DNA from: CAZXBB01 sp964638815
GTDB taxonomy: Bacteria > Planctomycetota > Phycisphaerae > Phycisphaerales > SM1A02
NCBI GenBank assembly: GCA_964638815.1
Contig: CAZXBB010000255.1
Location: 1 to 15,986, forward strand
Direction of reading: 5' to 3'
DNA: 15,986 bases
The position numbers were made by a program, and so were the translations under genes. Positions 14,662 through 15,986 of this stretch are shown piece after piece (the first letter of the stretch is position 1; each line of letters begins with the position of its first letter). The notes under the pieces are model-generated. The model searched no databases. It was given only the letters and a program-made list of their open reading frames with translations, and was not told the DNA's origin.

Positions 14662-15219
14662 ATGGGCATAAAGACCAGACAACTTCAGAGAGCCTTCACG
14701 GTGGCCGCGACGCTCGCGATCGCGATGGGGGTGCACGCCGATTGGCAGCGGAACAGGAACAGGGAGTTCACGGGTCACACGATCCAGGACTGCCTCCAGG
14801 GTCACACGATCCAGGACTGCATCGGCGACCGCCTCGGCGGCGGCGCGACGTGGGGCGGCGACGACTGGATCAAGAAGATCACGACGATCACGGGCGGCCA
14901 CGTCGTGAGCGCGGAGGAGAAGATGAGGATCCTCTTCGACGCCTACGCAGTCGGCGCGGTGGACATCCTCGACGTGGCGAACATCGTCGAGCTGTACATC
15001 TTCCAGACGCCGCACAACGTCGCGGCCGACCAGACGCGGCTGCTGGCGGAGGCGGTCGGCGACCCGGCCGAGATGGACCTCGTACGCGTCACGTCGGACA
15101 ACGACCACGTGGGCGGCGGCCCTGTCCTGACGGCCCAGGGCATCCCGGCACCGGGCGCCCTGTCGCTCCTCGGCCTGGGCGCATTGAGTCTGCTGGGCCG
15201 GCGGCGGCGGCGGATCTGA
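14662..15219 (+). CDS. Small exported protein with PEP-CTERM-like sorting tail
   Basis: A 185-aa secreted protein. The signal peptide is MGIKTRQLQRAFTVAATLAI...VHA, with cleavage probable after Ala26. The mature part opens with a tandem GHTIQDC repeat (residues 38-44 and 47-53), then a Gly-rich turn, an acidic helix (SAEEKMRILFDAYAVGAVDI) with a faint dockerin-like VDILDVANIVELY, and a polar stretch. The C-terminus is PAPGALSLLGLGALSLLG followed by RRRRRI. This is the Pro-x-Pro-like, hydrophobic, poly-Arg tail of PEP-CTERM proteins, which are sorted by exosortase/archaeosortase-like enzymes to the cell surface. GAGG lies 13 nt before the ATG. It is cotranscribed with the regulator by position. 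No known function. Confidence 0.82.
   Translation: MGIKTRQLQRAFTVAATLAIAMGVHADWQRNRNREFTGHTIQDCLQGHTIQDCIGDRLGGGATWGGDDWIKKITTITGGHVVSAEEKMRILFDAYAVGAVDILDVANIVELYIFQTPHNVAADQTRLLAEAVGDPAEMDLVRVTSDNDHVGGGPVLTAQGIPAPGALSLLGLGALSLLGRRRRRI
14772..14825 (+). repeat. 27-bp tandem duplication inside the exported protein gene
   Basis: Two 27-bp units in register share their first 22 bases exactly and differ only in the last few. They encode GHTIQDCLQ and GHTIQDCIG. Near identity at silent positions points to a recent duplication. Confidence 0.9.
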
Positions 15220-15248
15220 CCCTCGCGGGGCGTTGCCGTTCTACGGGA

Positions 15249-15303
15249 ATCGCGCGGGCATCGCGCGGGCATCGCGTGGGTATCGCGCGGGCATCCCACG
15301 GAC
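15249..15303. repeat. 11-bp tandem repeat, four to five units
   Basis: ATCGCGCGGGC starts at 15249, 15260 and 15282. ATCGCGTGGGT starts at 15271 and a degenerate fifth unit at 15293. It lies 30 bp after the exported-protein stop. Eleven bp is about one DNA helical turn. Confidence 0.85.
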
Positions 15304-15327
15304 AGACACCCCACGAACACCCCAGGG

Positions 15328-15370
15328 AAAAAAGAGAGACCCAGGCCCGACGGCCGGGTCTTCTCTTTTT
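15328..15370. terminator. Bidirectional intrinsic terminator
   Basis: AAAAAAGAGAGACCC (15328-15342) pairs, with a one-base bulge, to GGGTCTTCTCTTTTT (15356-15370) around a GGCC/GGCC core. The A-run and T-run flank the GC stem, so it can end the regulator operon on the plus strand and any transcript from the right on the minus strand. Confidence 0.8.
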
Positions 15371-15432
15371 CGTACCGGCGTCCGGCGCTTTGCTCGCCTC
15401 ACCGATTCGACTATCCTCTTCGGTCCGATCTG

Positions 15433-15466
15433 CCGACCTGTCCCAACGGGTCGGCTTTGACAGGTC
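15433..15466 (+). other. Alternative hairpins just upstream of tRNA-Ala
   Basis: CCGACC (15433-15438) can pair with GGTCGG (15449-15454), or GACCTGTC (15435-15442) with GACAGGTC (15459-15466); the two exclude each other. The second stem ends 11 nt before the tRNA and would be part of the pre-tRNA leader if transcription begins near a TATCCT at 15412-15417. Confidence 0.4.
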
Positions 15467-15477
15467 GAACGCACGAA

Positions 15478-15550
15478 GGGGCCGTAGCTCAGTTGGGAGA
15501 GCGCCTGCATGGCATGCAGGAGGTCGTCGGTTCAAGCCCGATCGGCTCCA
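15478..15550 (+). tRNA. tRNA-Ala (anticodon GGC)
   Basis: A full cloverleaf of 73 nt. The acceptor stem GGGGCCG/CGGCUCC contains the G3-U70 pair that marks alanine tRNAs. D-stem GCUC/GAGC, anticodon stem CCUGC/GCAGG with loop AUGGCAU (anticodon GGC), variable loop AGGUC, and T-arm GUCGG-UUCAAGC-CCGAU follow. The final A is the discriminator; CCA is not encoded beyond it. TTTTT follows directly (15551-15555) and may end the transcript. Confidence 0.97.
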
Positions 15551-15555
15551 TTTTT

Positions 15556-15986
15556 AGCGCTCCGTACGGCCCTCCGGGCCGACACTCGCTCCGGTACGGA
15601 CCGCCGGATTCATCCGGCGGTCCTGAGCGGGCGCTTGTCTTGAGCGCTCCGTACGGCGGGCGGGCTGAGTCGGCCCTTCGGGCCGAAGGGGGGCCGACAC
15701 TCGCTGCGGTACGGGCGCGCCGGATTCGATCCGGCGGGCCTGAGCGGGCGGTTGTCTTGAGCGCTCCGTACGGCGGGGGGGCTGAGTCGGCGCGCGGGCG
15801 GCGTCGGCCCTTCGGGCCGAAGGGGGGCCGAGGGGGGCCGACACTCGCTCCGGTACGGCCGCGCCGGATTCGTTCCGGCGGGCCTGAGCGGGCGGTTATC
15901 TTGAGCGATCCGTACGGCGGGCGGGCTGAGTCGGCCATTCGGGCCGAAGGGGGGCCGACACTCGCTCCGGTACGGCCGCGCCGGAT
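15556..15986. repeat. Array of 87-144-bp hairpin repeats downstream of tRNA-Ala
   Basis: Units begin AGCGCTCCGTACGG at 15556, 15643 and 15760, and AGCGATCCGTACGG at 15904; the last is cut by the window end. Each full unit holds a GGCC-CTTCG-GGCC type hairpin, GGGGGGCCGACACTCGCT, CGGTACGG, a CGCCGGAT/ATCCGGCG palindrome and GGCCTGAGCGGGCGGTT. Unit lengths differ (87, 117, 144 bp) through internal deletion and duplication such as GAGGGGGGCC. Open frames across it are repeat shadows; no gene is supported. Confidence 0.85.

Noticed and set aside
15457..15462. TTGACA as -35 of the tRNA-Ala promoter
   Set aside because: The matching -10 would fall inside the mature tRNA; the motif is better explained as part of the inverted repeat at 15435-15466.
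15489..15938. Repeat-protein ORF on the minus strand over the tRNA and tail array
   Set aside because: It crosses a well-formed tRNA, and its repeated peptides simply mirror the DNA hairpin array.

Overview
The window looks like chromosomal DNA from a very GC-rich member of the Planctomycetota, probably the Phycisphaerae/Phycisphaerales. The clearest lineage hint is the secreted protein at 14662-15219. It ends in PAPGALSLLGLGALSLLG followed by RRRRR, the PEP-CTERM-like sorting tail familiar from that group. Weak Shine-Dalgarno use, possible near-leaderless starts and long hairpin-rich intergenic repeats fit the same picture. This assignment is inference; no search was run.

Layout. 1-1913 is an accessory, repeat-dominated stretch. 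A HigB/HigA-like toxin-antitoxin pair (461-1104) sits between inverted copies of a roughly 350-bp palindrome-rich repeat, and the toxin has an internal TAG. 1914-5603 (minus strand) holds a membrane-anchored L,D-transpeptidase, 5-formyltetrahydrofolate cyclo-ligase and the AAA+ ATPase RarA; the last two overlap by 8 bp. 5721-7571 is glmS, divergent from rarA. 7591-8781 (minus) is a polytopic membrane protein resembling a cation/proton antiporter. It converges on glmS and diverges from folP (8884-9798). trxA (10060-10389) is followed without a gap by a secreted S9-family serine peptidase (10390-12675).

12676-13387 has no convincing conventional gene but is unusually structured. It holds several long inverted repeats, a minus-strand intrinsic terminator, a plus-strand terminator-like hairpin overlapping a 14-codon ORF with a good ribosome binding site, and three exact copies of AAGGAGGAA. 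The last copy is the ribosome binding site of the next gene. That gene (13388-14635) encodes a DNA-binding-like plus helical-repeat protein. It is followed 26 nt later by the small exported PEP-CTERM-like protein. A bidirectional terminator, tRNA-Ala(GGC) and an array of hairpin-rich repeats running off the window end complete the sequence.

The housekeeping genes cover cell-wall precursor synthesis (glmS), wall cross-linking (L,D-transpeptidase), folate metabolism (folP, cyclo-ligase), replication-fork rescue (rarA) and thiol redox (trxA). The most promising places for something undescribed are 12740-15219 (structured region, regulator and exported partner) and the two repeat families at the window edges.
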